From positions 1 through 64,000 of the forward strand of contig NZ_QZCG01000009.1 of the NCBI RefSeq assembly GCF_003591515.1: a stretch of 64,000 nt of DNA, in the 5' to 3' direction. The translations under genes and the position numbers were made by a program. Within the stretch, counting starts at the first letter, position 1; each line of letters opens with the position of its first letter. A model generated the notes under the pieces. That model ran no database searches. It worked only from the letters and a program-made list of their open reading frames with translations, and was not told where the DNA came from. Shown here one piece after another: positions 9,409 to 17,906 of this stretch. Source of the stretch: Paracoccus onubensis. Its GTDB lineage: Bacteria; Pseudomonadota; Alphaproteobacteria; Rhodobacterales; Rhodobacteraceae.

Positions 9409-10890
9409 TTACCACCAGCGTTCCGGCTTGGCCACGAATCCCGCCGCGCGCTCCAGCACCAGCGCCTGATTAAGCAATGCACCCTCTTCAAAGGGTCTTC
9501 CGATGAGTTGCAGGCCAAGCGGCAATCCCTGACGGTCCAACCCGACCGGAACGGAAATTCCCGGCAATCCTGCAAGATTCAGCGTAACGGTGAACACATC
9601 GTTCAGATACATCTGCACCGGATCGGCAGTGTCCATCGCCCCAAGGGCAAAAGCCGCCGAGGGCGTCGTCGGCGCAAGAATCGCGTCGATTCCATCCGCA
9701 TAGGCATTGTCGAAATCGCGTTTGATCAGGGCCCGGACCTTGCGTGCATGATTGTAATAAGCGTCATAGAACCCTGCCGACAGCACATAGGTGCCGATCA
9801 TGATCCGGCGCTGCACCTCGGGGCCGAAACCCTCGGCTCGGGTTTTCTCGTACATTTCGGTAATGCCGTCGCCCTGCCCCAGACCTGCCCGACGACCATA
9901 GCGCACCCCGTCATAACGCGCGAGATTGGAAGAGGCCTCGGCCATTGCGATGATATAATAGGTTGGCAAGGCGTATTTCGTGTGCGGCAGGCTGATCTCG
10001 ACGATCTCGGCGCCTGCATCGCGCAGCATATCCGTGCCCTTCTGCCACAAGTCGTCGATCTCTTCGGGCATGCCATCGACGCGGTATTCGCGGGGAATGC
10101 CGATCTTTTTGCCGCGGATATCGCCGGTCAGAGCGGCTTCGAAATCGGGGACCGGGATGTCGGCGGATGTCGAATCCTTTTCATCGACCGAGGCCATCGC
10201 CCCCAGCATGATCGCCGCGTCGCGAACCGATTTCGTCATCGGCCCCGCCTGATCCAGACTGGAGGCATAGGCGATCACGCCATAGCGGCTGACCCGGCCA
10301 TAGGTCGGGCGCAACCCGACAGTGCCGGTAAAACCTGCAGGCTGACGAATCGAGCCGCCGGTATCGGTGCCGGTTGCGGCAAGACATAAATCCGCAGCCA
10401 CAGCAGCAGCCGATCCGCCCGAAGACCCCCCCGGGGTGAGGTCGCGATCATCGATCTTCCAGGGATTGATCGCCTTGCCGTAGCAGGAATTCTCATTGGC
10501 CGAGCCCATGGCGAATTCATCCATGTTCAGCTTGCCCAGCATGACCGCGCCCGCATCCCACAGGTTCTGCGTCACCGTGGATTCATATTCCGGAACGAAG
10601 CCCTCCAGAATACGGCTGGCGGCCTGAGAGGCCACGCCCTGCACGCAGAACACATCCTTGATCCCAAGCGGGATCCCGGTCATCGGCGCCGCATCGCCCG
10701 ACTTGATCCGATCATCCGCGGCAAGCGCCATCTGACGGGCCTTGTCCGGCGTGCCATGGACGAAAGCGTTCAGCGCCCCTGCCGCCTCGATCGCATTCAG
10801 ACAGGCATCGGTCAGTTCGACCGAAGTCACATCGCCCTTGTGCAATGCATCGCGGGCCTCCGAGACGGTGAGTTTGTTCAGATCACTCAT
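9409..10890 (-). CDS. gatA: Glutamyl-tRNA(Gln) amidotransferase subunit A
   Basis: 493 residues, the normal GatA length. The amidase signature is complete: Lys78 in [10 protein letters not shown], cis-Ser156 in [10 protein letters not shown] and nucleophile Ser180 in [12 protein letters not shown]. It hydrolyses glutamine to ammonia for converting Glu-tRNA(Gln) to Gln-tRNA(Gln) in the GatCAB complex. The start overlaps the gatC stop (ATGA). gatB is not in the window, as is common when gatCA and gatB are unlinked. Confidence 0.97.
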   Translation of the reverse strand: MSDLNKLTVSEARDALHKGDVTSVELTDACLNAIEAAGALNAFVHGTPDKARQMALAADDRIKSGDAAPMTGIPLGIKDVFCVQGVASQAASRILEGFVPEYESTVTQNLWDAGAVMLGKLNMDEFAMGSANENSCYGKAINPWKIDDRDLTPGGSSGGSAAAVAADLCLAATGTDTGGSIRQPAGFTGTVGLRPTYGRVSRYGVIAYASSLDQAGPMTKSVRDAAIMLGAMASVDEKDSTSADIPVPDFEAALTGDIRGKKIGIPREYRVDGMPEEIDDLWQKGTDMLRDAGAEIVEISLPHTKYALPTYYIIAMAEASSNLARYDGVRYGRRAGLGQGDGITEMYEKTRAEGFGPEVQRRIMIGTYVLSAGFYDAYYNHARKVRALIKRDFDNAYADGIDAILAPTTPSAAFALGAMDTADPVQMYLNDVFTVTLNLAGLPGISVPVGLDRQGLPLGLQLIGRPFEEGALLNQALVLERAAGFVAKPERWW

Positions 10891-11174
10891 TCCACCACCT
10901 TCGGCACGGCAAAGAACCCTTCGCGCGCGTCGGGCGCGTTCGACAGGATCCGCTCGGGCATTCCGCCAGTCGTCACGACATCCTCTCGCCGCTTGAGCCG
11001 CATGGGCATGACACCGGTCATCGGCTCGACACCTTCGACATCGACTTCCTTCAACTGCTCCATGAAATCCAGAATACCGCTCAACTCGCGTGCAAGCGCG
11101 GGCAGCGCCTCATCCTCGACCGCGATCCGTGCCAGTTTGGCGACCTTCCGGGCCTCGTTTTCGGTAATCGACAT
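10887..11174 (-). CDS. gatC: Glutamyl-tRNA(Gln) amidotransferase subunit C
   Basis: 95 residues. [22 protein letters not shown] at the N-terminus and the C-terminal [21 protein letters not shown] are typical of GatC, which wraps around GatA and stabilises the GatCAB complex. It is the first gene of gatC-gatA, coupled by ATGA. Confidence 0.96.
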   Translation of the reverse strand: MSITENEARKVAKLARIAVEDEALPALARELSGILDFMEQLKEVDVEGVEPMTGVMPMRLKRREDVVTTGGMPERILSNAPDAREGFFAVPKVVE

Positions 11175-11810
11175 GGCTTTCCCTTTCGTTATCCGGCGGT
11201 TTACAAGGCTGTGCGCGGCACTGCAAGAAGCTGCCGCATTTCACTATCCCCCGTCGCAGTCACGCGTCCTGCATGCCGCCGTTGCGATACATGCCCGCCG
11301 TCGAGCTCGTGGCTCTGGCATATGCGGTGAGGGTGCCATTGCCGGCCGGCACCGGCAGCTGCGGCAAGCGCATCCGGCCTGTCGCATTCAGCGATCCGTC
11401 GGTGATGACGGCGGTCCTGCTTCCCACGAGAATATCTGTTCGATCACCATGCTGCTACCCTGCTCGCCCGCGAACATGTCGGAGTCCGGACCAGGAGTCA
11501 CGAAGCATGCTATACGCCGAATCATCCGGACAATCCTTCCCGGCCCGCTGATGCGGGAATGTCTTGCGGCATGGGAGCCAAGCCCCGTCCGACATCCGGT
11601 TGTTCGAAAGGGTTCCGGCTCCCTTGGGGTAGGCAAGCCGCGCCATCCACCGCGACATGACCTCTGCAGCCAATTCCGCTTGCACATTCCTGAAACCGAA
11701 ACCGGAGGATGAAAAATCTTCAAATCAGCCCGTTTTTTTCCCTTGCACCCGCCAGTATGCTCGCCTAAACACCGCTCCACGCAGCCGAGGGCCTTGGCAG
11801 CGTTAAAGGT
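11175..11810. other. Intergenic region before tRNA-Glu, no gene recognised
   Basis: About 636 bases between gatC and tRNA-Glu. Open frames exist on both strands (for example 11388-11780 minus and 11273-11551 plus), but none has a good ribosome site together with a recognisable protein, and the codon pattern is not convincing. It may hold decayed coding sequence and the tRNA promoter. Confidence 0.5.
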
Positions 11811-11885
11811 GGCCCGTTCGTCTATCGGTTAGGACGCCAGGTTTTCAACCTGGAAAGAGGGGTTCGATTCCCCTACGGGCTGCCA
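11811..11885 (+). tRNA. tRNA-Glu (anticodon UUC), prophage attachment gene
   Basis: The sequence folds as a cloverleaf: acceptor GGCCCGT with ACGGGCT (G1-U72 wobble), D arm, anticodon stem CCAGG/CCTGG around TTTTCAA giving anticodon TTC, T arm GGGG-TTCGATT-CCCC, discriminator G and encoded CCA. The 3' part from 11870 is the left half of an 18-bp direct repeat bounding the prophage. The gene stays intact after integration. Confidence 0.97.
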
Positions 11886-11887
11886 CT
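11870..11887 (+). repeat. attL core (18-bp direct repeat, left copy)
   Basis: CCCCTACGGGCTGCCACT, spanning the T-arm/acceptor 3' end of tRNA-Glu. It is identical to 51864-51881; bases on both sides differ between the two copies. Confidence 0.93.
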
Positions 11888-11942
11888 CCACCAAAATAAT
11901 CGTTTAAAATCAATCGAATTCCTGTAAGTTTACAGATATGAG

Positions 11943-13019
11943 CTAGCGGTTTACAGCTTTCCCGTTTTGTTCTGATCCCCTAACGGCCGCGCGACGGTCC
12001 GCTTCGCGGGTATAATGCTCGACCTCTTCCAGCGTAATGTGACCTGTCCACGCCGCGATCTGATGGACCGTTGCCCCGGCCTCTGCGAGCGCTTTTGCGC
12101 GGGCCTTGCGCAATCCATGCGCCGACTTTTCGATATCAATTTTCTTCGCAGCATCCGAGACAACATGCCCCAATGCTTTTGACGATCTGGTTCGCCCGTG
12201 AGCGGTTGCCAGAAACGTCATATGCCGTTGCTTCCTTTCCGCCAGTGCGGAGTGCATGATCTCCCGATCTGCCAGCATCTTGCCTGCATAGGGTGGCAGT
12301 TGGCAGGTCCACGGAACAAACGCCGGCTCGCCTGTCTTTTGCTGAGTGAATTGCAGCACCCCGTCCCGACCGACCATTCCAGGACCGATCTTGACCGCGT
12401 CACTGATGCGGGCTCCGGTCCAATAGATCAATTCAAAGCATAGGCGCTGGACGGAATAGATCGGCCATTTGCTGCGAAACAGATCAACTTCGGCGTCCGA
12501 CCAGGCGGGATGCCCGATCGTCTTCGGAATCGTCTTTCGGCGCGCAGCAAGGGATGGGTCGACCTGAAAGAATCTTTTCCGTTTTCCATATGCGCAAACA
12601 GCCCGCCAGCATTTCAGCCGATCGGCTGCGGCGTTAGGAGCCAATGGGTCCAGATCGTCGGTGATATCTTCGGTTGTCAGGTGTTTTGCCAGGGCATCTT
12701 CTGCCTGGATCAGAATTGCTTCTGAGTGCCTGCGCATCGTGCGCCGATACGATTCGGACCTCTCGAGATAATCACCGCTCCCGAGATAGCCTTCGATCAT
12801 CTGGGCAATGCTCCCCGATTTCGCCTTTGACCTCACCGCAACAACGCTGAGTGCGGCTGAATATGCGGCAAGGAACTCGGGACTGTCGATCGGCAGGTCA
12901 GGAAGCCTTTGGCGCTTGGCGTTTGGCGCCCTGAGGTAGTGATACGCTTTACCCCCCTTATATATTGTCTGGAGATATTTAAGCGTCACGACGCTCGCCG
13001 TCCGAATTTGCCCCGGCAT
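11943..13019 (-). CDS. int: Phage tyrosine-family integrase
   Basis: 358 residues. The catalytic domain (about 170-345) has Arg204 in TGARISD, Lys228 in QQKTGEP, His301 and Arg304 in HGLRKA, His327 in WTGHITLEEVEHY and nucleophile Tyr336. A SAM-like core-binding domain precedes it. It recombines attP with the tRNA-Glu attB and sits 55 bases from attL. Its 5' end overlaps the Xis-like gene. Confidence 0.95.
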   Translation of the reverse strand: MPGQIRTASVVTLKYLQTIYKGGKAYHYLRAPNAKRQRLPDLPIDSPEFLAAYSAALSVVAVRSKAKSGSIAQMIEGYLGSGDYLERSESYRRTMRRHSEAILIQAEDALAKHLTTEDITDDLDPLAPNAAADRLKCWRAVCAYGKRKRFFQVDPSLAARRKTIPKTIGHPAWSDAEVDLFRSKWPIYSVQRLCFELIYWTGARISDAVKIGPGMVGRDGVLQFTQQKTGEPAFVPWTCQLPPYAGKMLADREIMHSALAERKQRHMTFLATAHGRTRSSKALGHVVSDAAKKIDIEKSAHGLRKARAKALAEAGATVHQIAAWTGHITLEEVEHYTREADRRAAVRGSEQNGKAVNR

Positions 13020-13228
13020 GTGTTGACCTCAACTCCAGTGTCCAAGCCTTCCATGGTCAGGGAATCCGCGTATTCGTCAAGTGCAAGCCGGTCATAGAGG
13101 CGCTTTCCTCCAAGCACTTTGCGAGGAATATTCAGCCCGCGCAGGGTGGTTTCGCTGACACCAAGATATGCGGCCGCCTGCGGAGAAGGCAGGAGCCGCG
13201 GCGCAAATGTCAGTTCGGCCCGGGCCAT
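12986..13228 (-). CDS. Helix-turn-helix DNA-binding protein, probable excisionase
   Basis: 80 residues. LLPSPQAAAYLGVSETTLRG is a MerR/AlpA-like helix-turn-helix, followed by LGGKRLYDRLALDEYADSL, the usual wing of this fold. The gene overlaps the integrase start by 34 bases and the upstream methyltransferase stop by one base. The size and position fit an excisionase (Xis) controlling integrase direction; this is inferred from context. Confidence 0.72.
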   Translation of the reverse strand: MARAELTFAPRLLPSPQAAAYLGVSETTLRGLNIPRKVLGGKRLYDRLALDEYADSLTMEGLDTGVEVNTCRGKFGRRAS

Positions 13229-13863
13229 CAGAACATTTCCTTCCCTTCATAATCCCCTGCCCTCTCCAGCCGCTTCCGGCATGGCGCAATCCAGCCAAAC
13301 CTCGAGCCGAAGCGGTCCGCTGGGCAGTACTGCATCCAGATCAACCAAGAATAGGCGGTGGCCGAACTGCCCGTGGCGGTCAGCTTGCCCTTGTGCATCA
13401 CCACCCGTTCAGAGAATTGCAAAATCACCGTGGGCGGGCAGACATCATACAGGCGTTCAAATCGCCCGACCCCTTCAAGGAATGCGCTTCGAACGATCAC
13501 TGCGACGCCCTGGCGAGAAGTCCGCAACGCACGCTCGATGAACTGTTCAGCCAGGCGAAACGGCGGATTGGTGATCGTCCAGTCGACTGGCTCCGGATCA
13601 GGTCCGAACAGATAGTCCTCCACCCGAAAGCCCGCTCCGTAATCGTGCACATCCGCCGCGTCGACCTGAGGGAAATATTCCAGCAGTGGCCGGACCATGT
13701 GACCGCGATTAGCGGCGGGTTCTCGGCAACTGTCCATGATGGCATGGGTTTTCAGCCACTCGCACAACGCCCGCGTCGCCCATGGCGGTGTCGGGAAATC
13801 GTCGAGGCTATCGTGAGGCTCAGCACGTTGCTGCATTACGGCACTGCTACGGTTCTGACTCAT
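13228..13863 (-). CDS. Phage class I DNA methyltransferase, adenine-specific type
   Basis: 211 residues from ATG 13863, which overlaps the upstream stop (ATGA). DDFPTPPWATRALCEWL is typical of phage MTases; EPAANRGHM takes the place of the SAM-binding motif I and NPPF (from residue 99) is the catalytic (N/D)PP(Y/F) motif of N6-adenine or N4-cytosine methylases. The C-terminal half fits a small target-recognition region. It may protect phage DNA from host restriction. No restriction partner is visible. Confidence 0.8.
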   Translation of the reverse strand: MSQNRSSAVMQQRAEPHDSLDDFPTPPWATRALCEWLKTHAIMDSCREPAANRGHMVRPLLEYFPQVDAADVHDYGAGFRVEDYLFGPDPEPVDWTITNPPFRLAEQFIERALRTSRQGVAVIVRSAFLEGVGRFERLYDVCPPTVILQFSERVVMHKGKLTATGSSATAYSWLIWMQYCPADRFGSRFGWIAPCRKRLERAGDYEGKEMF

Positions 13864-14105
13864 GACTGCACCAACCCCGCCAGTTCCATCCACCGGCCGA
13901 GTGCGTCAGCCACAGTCGCCTCGGCCGCCCGAACCGACTTGGCAGTCCCTTGCTCGTGGATAAGATCCAGAAACCATGCCGCCCGACCATCATCGAAAGG
14001 ATAGATGCGCCCTATATTGGCGCCGCCGATCGACACAGTGACGCGAGCGGTGTCATGCGTTTCATGCGGTTTGTGGAAGGTCAGGACGGGTAAATTGCGG
14101 GTCAT
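13860..14105 (-). CDS. Hypothetical phage protein between two methyltransferases
   Basis: 81 residues (MTRNLPVLTFHKPHETH...). Starts at ATG 14105, overlapping the stop of the preceding gene, and ends overlapping the next start, so it is translationally coupled on both sides. GRIYPFDDGRAAWFLDL and a helical C-terminus are visible; no domain is recognised. Confidence 0.65.
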   Translation of the reverse strand: MTRNLPVLTFHKPHETHDTARVTVSIGGANIGRIYPFDDGRAAWFLDLIHEQGTAKSVRAAEATVADALGRWMELAGLVQS

Positions 14106-14782
14106 GCCGCTGCCTCCAACGCGTACCCGCCCCACTGATCGGCGCAGGCCTCCGCTATCCCTTCATAGGTGCGACTGCGTAACTTCCAGCGATCCGGCCC
14201 GGGCGGGGCCCGGTGAACGGCGTTCCAACTCTTCCAGTCGTCACTGCCGCGCTCAGGCTCGGCCAGCTTATTGGTCGGTGACAATTGCGGCAGACCGCGC
14301 AGGTAGAAGCCTGTTGCCTTGTAGGCGGGTTCACCGAACCAGAACGGCTGCACCATCTGAGGCGCAGGTAGATCATTAGGCATGCGGTCGCGGGCGAGAT
14401 CATTCATTTCGGGGTTCTCGATCGCCACGCGCTCGATCGGCGCACGCCAGCAGGCGATGAACAGGGCAACGCCTTCCTCAAACTCTGTTTTCATGCTGTC
14501 CCAACTGCGCCCGCGGGGCAGTTGCTTTGGCGGTGTCCATTTTCCCGGCCCGGACATCCAGCGCCGACCAGAGCGGCAAAGTCGCGTGCAGGGTGGATGC
14601 ATGACGGCCAGCAAGTCCCAACCGTCATCGAGATAGTCACGCACATCGCCCCGAATATGCCGGTTGCTGCCATCCTCGGCAGGAAGAAGATCGCACGACC
14701 AGACATCATGACCGCGTGCGGCGAAGGCACGGCGCATCACGCCCGAGGTTTCACAGCCGATCAGGATGCGGAGAGGGATCAT
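14102..14782 (-). CDS. Phage cytosine-C5-methyltransferase-like protein
   Basis: 226 residues. LRILIGCETSGVMRRAFAARGH with CDLLPAEDG resembles SAM-binding motifs I and II. MHPPCTRLCRSG carries a Pro-Cys pair at the place of the catalytic cysteine loop and AIENPEM resembles the ENV motif. It is shorter than Dcm-type enzymes and belongs to a phage-only group whose activity I cannot confirm. ATGA overlaps tie it to neighbouring genes of the integrase operon. Confidence 0.65.
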   Translation of the reverse strand: MIPLRILIGCETSGVMRRAFAARGHDVWSCDLLPAEDGSNRHIRGDVRDYLDDGWDLLAVMHPPCTRLCRSGRRWMSGPGKWTPPKQLPRGRSWDSMKTEFEEGVALFIACWRAPIERVAIENPEMNDLARDRMPNDLPAPQMVQPFWFGEPAYKATGFYLRGLPQLSPTNKLAEPERGSDDWKSWNAVHRAPPGPDRWKLRSRTYEGIAEACADQWGGYALEAAA

Positions 14783-14889
14783 CTACGCACTCTTTTTTCG
14801 ATCATTATACGAGCGGTCAGCTCAGTGATTAATGAGATCGTAATTTCCGTGCGCTCATTTTCCCTAGCGCAGATATATTTATCCGTCAT
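14779..14889 (-). CDS. Possible small phage ORF
   Basis: A short frame (36 residues from ATG 14889; open up to 14973) ends with an ATGA overlap onto the methyltransferase-like gene, which is the only support. It is AT-rich, lacks a clear ribosome site, and its longer form would run into the oppositely oriented gene at 14957. Confidence 0.3.
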   Translation of the reverse strand: MTDKYICARENERTEITISLITELTARIMIEKRVRR

Positions 14890-14956
14890 TACTCGTGCAA
14901 AATCATGTAGATCGGGATATTCTTTCAATGTGGTATTTAGAATGGAGCTATCTGGC

Positions 14957-15607
14957 ATGTTGCAATTCCCCATCGATTGTCCTCACTGTGGAACGAAAAA
15001 GTCGGGCGCCACCTTTCACGAGGTATATGCCAGCACGGCGGCCCGCTTGGCTGTTTTTGGAAGTTGCAATACATGTTTCGGGGGCATCCTGGTTTTTGGA
15101 AACACGAGGGGCCTTCCATCCGACTATGCTCGCCGACCTTTGAGTAAATACGTTAAGAATTGGCCTGAACTTGTTGAACATATGGAAATTATAGGAATGG
15201 CCCCAAATTTCCCGAAACCCAGAAGTATCGCTCACCTTCCATGTCAAGTGGAAAATGCCTTCCGAGAAGGGGAGCAAAATCTCGCGGATCGAAGGTACCT
15301 TAGTGCCGCGGGAAACTATCGGACGGCTCTTGATCGAGCGATGAAAGACATTGCACCTGGGGGCACAGGAACACTCTTTCAAAAGATTGAACGCCTCGCC
15401 GACGCAAATGCATTGCCAACATCTATGATTGACCTGATGCATGAGATCCGATTTCTCGGAAACCAAATCCATGACATGGACGACCCCGATCCAGAGGATG
15501 TTAAGGCCGGAGCAGATTTCATCACGCTCCTTCTTTCCTACCTCTATGAACTTCCCGGACGAGTGAAAATCGCTGCCGAAAAGCGGGCCGCTGCGAAAGC
15601 TGAGTAA
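14957..15607 (+). CDS. DUF4145-type protein, plus-strand moron
   Basis: 216 residues. A short N-terminal zinc-ribbon-like start (FPIDCPHCGTKKSG) is followed by a helical domain with AFREGEQNLADRRYLSAAGNY, RTALDRAMKDI and IRFLGNQIHDMDDP, the pattern of DUF4145. That domain occurs alone or fused in restriction-type and defence proteins. GGAG lies nine bases before ATG 14957. It is on the opposite strand to the whole early operon around it and is AT-richer, so it looks like a moron expressed from its own promoter. Confidence 0.72.
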   Translation: MLQFPIDCPHCGTKKSGATFHEVYASTAARLAVFGSCNTCFGGILVFGNTRGLPSDYARRPLSKYVKNWPELVEHMEIIGMAPNFPKPRSIAHLPCQVENAFREGEQNLADRRYLSAAGNYRTALDRAMKDIAPGGTGTLFQKIERLADANALPTSMIDLMHEIRFLGNQIHDMDDPDPEDVKAGADFITLLLSYLYELPGRVKIAAEKRAAAKAE

Positions 15608-15650
15608 AGAAGCAATTTGATGTATCTCGCCCAAGGTCTTACTGATTAGA

Positions 15651-15857
15651 TCAGGACGCTTCATGACTTGCCTCAACCGCCTGCCCAATCTCCGCCGCCA
15701 GCCGCTCGATCATGTCATCGCTGGCAGCGACACCATGTTTTTCGAGCAGATACATCGCGGCGGCTGTCGTGCCGAGATCGCCGGAATAGGTTTGTTTGAC
15801 CTGAAAGGCGTATGCCTCGCGCAGCTGCTCGGGGGTGAATGTGGGGCGATCGGTCAT
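15651..15857 (-). CDS. Small phage protein
   Basis: 68 residues (MTDRPTFTPEQLREAYAF...). Mostly helical; YLLEKHGVAASDDMIERLAAEIGQAV. Starts with an ATGA overlap on the preceding gene. No domain recognised. Confidence 0.6.
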   Translation of the reverse strand: MTDRPTFTPEQLREAYAFQVKQTYSGDLGTTAAAMYLLEKHGVAASDDMIERLAAEIGQAVEASHEAS

Positions 15858-16141
15858 TTCAGCATCCAAAGCGCAATCAAGCCGCCGATCGCTGTTCCGA
15901 CCGCGCCGAACACGACATAAATCAGATCACGCCAGGCCAACCGATAGGATGGGTCAGCATTGGCCATGTCATCGTAGAACGCGTCGAAGACATGCACGGG
16001 TGCCGATGTGTTCAGATCATCGCAGGCAGGCAGGTCGATCGGTAGCGACCAATTGGGCGCTTCGCTCTCAGGGCCCTGATAGGTGATATGACCCAGATGG
16101 CGGGTGACGAATGGATCAGGCATGGACTTCGTGGCATTCAT
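15854..16141 (-). CDS. Small phage membrane protein
   Basis: 95 residues from ATG 16141, which has GGGAGG six bases upstream. The N-terminal two-thirds is soluble and acidic; a single C-terminal membrane segment (LIYVVFGAVGTAIGGLIALW, about residues 73-92) makes it a tail-anchored protein. Function unknown. Confidence 0.65.
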   Translation of the reverse strand: MNATKSMPDPFVTRHLGHITYQGPESEAPNWSLPIDLPACDDLNTSAPVHVFDAFYDDMANADPSYRLAWRDLIYVVFGAVGTAIGGLIALWMLK

Positions 16142-16203
16142 GGATTGCCTCCCTTTGACTGTTCTGGATGGCCGCCCAACGCAGGGGCGGCGCACCGGAA
16201 AAG

Positions 16204-17187
16204 TCAGGAAGAGCCTACTTCGGGCACACCCATCAGCAGCTGGACTTCGGTTTCGGCCTGCGCCCGGTTCATCGCCTCCCGCGCGGCATCGCGCAGCGCG
16301 ACATCGGCGTTATACAGGCTGACAATGAACCGGATGTCGCTGCCCGACTTGCGATAGCGGAACCGCACGGCCAATCGATACAATGCACCTTCCTCGAAGA
16401 CCGGAATGGCAATCATGAACAGGTTCGGCAATGTCAGCGGCTGTCCGTCCGGATCACGGTGCTCGGTCAGAAACTGGACCTTTTGTTCACCTGTGTCGCG
16501 GCTGGTCTTGACCTCCAGATGCCCGACCTCGTGAACCTTGAATTCACGCGAGAGCAGGTTGAGGGCAGCGTATTGGCCGAAGCGGCCCTGAAGCTTGCCC
16601 GCAATCTCGATCATCCGCATTTCCCACGGCTCAGCATCGGCAGTGTTCTGTCCGAGCAAGGCGGGCGTCGGATCAAGGAAATCATCGGCGTTATCTTCGA
16701 TGAACTCTCCGAACTCATCTTTCGTCAGGCTCTTGCCATCGATGCCGGTCCAGCGCTTCCATTCCTCGGAGACCGGGAACGTATAAACGCCGGTGTGGCG
16801 ACCATGGCTTGCGTTCGGGTCACCATTCTCGGCATCGATCACCGGCGCTCCACCGCCGTGATAGTCGATCACCGAAACCAATTTGGGCGTGGGATGGATC
16901 TGACCGAACAAGGCGGTGGCATCGCCCTTAAAGCGATTGGTCCAGGCAATCAGACTGTCCAGATCGGCCAGCTGCGCCTTACCCTTGCGCTGGAGCGGCC
17001 GCAACGCCTCGATCACTTGCCGATGCTGCGCAGTGAGATCATGCAGCCTCATCGCCTCCGGAGCCGCAACGATATACGGTACTTCCGGCGCTTCTGCAGT
17101 CGGCATTGCGAGGATTTGCACCTCGCCTACGCGCTTCATTTCCTCGATCACCGTCTCGGCGATGTTCTTCGGGGTTTCCGTGGTCAC
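16204..17187 (-). CDS. DUF2303 family phage protein (YfdQ-like)
   Basis: 327 residues. AETVIEEMKRVGEVQILAMP near the N-terminus, VSVIDYHGGG, and the central WKRWTGIDGKSLTKDEFGEF are characteristic of DUF2303, a conserved early-region phage family of unknown function. It follows the 120-residue gene with 12 bases between, so both are probably one transcript. Confidence 0.82.
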   Translation of the reverse strand: MTTETPKNIAETVIEEMKRVGEVQILAMPTAEAPEVPYIVAAPEAMRLHDLTAQHRQVIEALRPLQRKGKAQLADLDSLIAWTNRFKGDATALFGQIHPTPKLVSVIDYHGGGAPVIDAENGDPNASHGRHTGVYTFPVSEEWKRWTGIDGKSLTKDEFGEFIEDNADDFLDPTPALLGQNTADAEPWEMRMIEIAGKLQGRFGQYAALNLLSREFKVHEVGHLEVKTSRDTGEQKVQFLTEHRDPDGQPLTLPNLFMIAIPVFEEGALYRLAVRFRYRKSGSDIRFIVSLYNADVALRDAAREAMNRAQAETEVQLLMGVPEVGSS

Positions 17188-17199
17188 TGTCCGTTCTCC

Positions 17200-17562
17200 T
17201 TATTCGGCTGTGCGCAACTCGCGACGGCCGTCACCGGCATCGCGGATTTCCATGCGGGATTGCGCGGGGTTATGGGTGGTCAAAGCACCCGAGCCGGTGA
17301 TCCATCCCACCGCCCTATGCTTGGGCGGCTTCGGCCCGACAATCCTGTCTTCGATCGCCATTTCGATCTGGCCAAAGCGATCAAGCTTCATATCGATGGT
17401 GATCGTGATCTTGCCCTTGGCGGCGGTCGAGAAATCCTGCGAGAACTGACGCATCTCGATATTGTTCGCTTCGATGCGTTCCAGCAGATCGGGCAGGTAA
17501 TCCCCGTTGTCAGCCAATGACAGCAGCTGGTCGAGGCTGCGCAGTTCGGGTGTCTGCGACAT
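17200..17562 (-). CDS. Hypothetical early phage protein
   Basis: 120 residues from ATG 17562 (AAGGA seven bases upstream). Contains KITITIDMKLDRFGQIEMAIEDR, a two-strand motif, and KPPKHRAVGWITGSGALTT. It commonly accompanies DUF2303 genes in phages of this type. Role unknown, probably nucleic-acid related. Confidence 0.68.
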   Translation of the reverse strand: MSQTPELRSLDQLLSLADNGDYLPDLLERIEANNIEMRQFSQDFSTAAKGKITITIDMKLDRFGQIEMAIEDRIVGPKPPKHRAVGWITGSGALTTHNPAQSRMEIRDAGDGRRELRTAE

Positions 17563-17743
17563 GGTCAGATCCTTTCGTCGTGAGAAAAAGACCCGCGACC
17601 GCGCATGGTCGAAAGCAGCTGCGCGGCCGCAGGCCAGTTGGAGTGCGAAGCAGTTCGGCACCCATTCGTTGCCTGGGGAGGCTTCATGGCTTGAGAGATT
17701 AGGGACAGCCTTTCATCATAAGATTTGACTGCCTCCCCAGACC

Positions 17744-17762
17744 CGCGCCCACCACGGGCGCG
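17744..17762. other. Short GC-rich hairpin
   Basis: CGCGCCC (17744-17750) and GGGCGCG (17756-17762) form a perfect 7-bp stem with a 5-base loop, in the divergent gap between the minus-strand early genes and the plus-strand two-TM gene. No T-run follows on either strand. The rest of 17563-17906 holds no recognisable gene. Confidence 0.4.
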
Positions 17763-17906
17763 AAACCGGAAATCAATATGTTGCGTAGATTTAGAGATCA
17801 CCCCATAATTGTATGGGCGGGGTCCGAGAGTACCACAAATACCCTCGAACCCCTTCATCACCTTATGACACAACCACAAGGAGACGATCAGGATGGAAGA
17901 AATCAG

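Noticed and set aside
10756-11712. 318-codon plus-strand frame across gatA/gatC and the gap before tRNA-Glu
   Set aside because: Its first part is antisense to gatCA and the rest matches nothing.
16168-17520. 450-codon open frame on the plus strand
   Set aside because: Shadow of the DUF2303 gene and its partner on the other strand.
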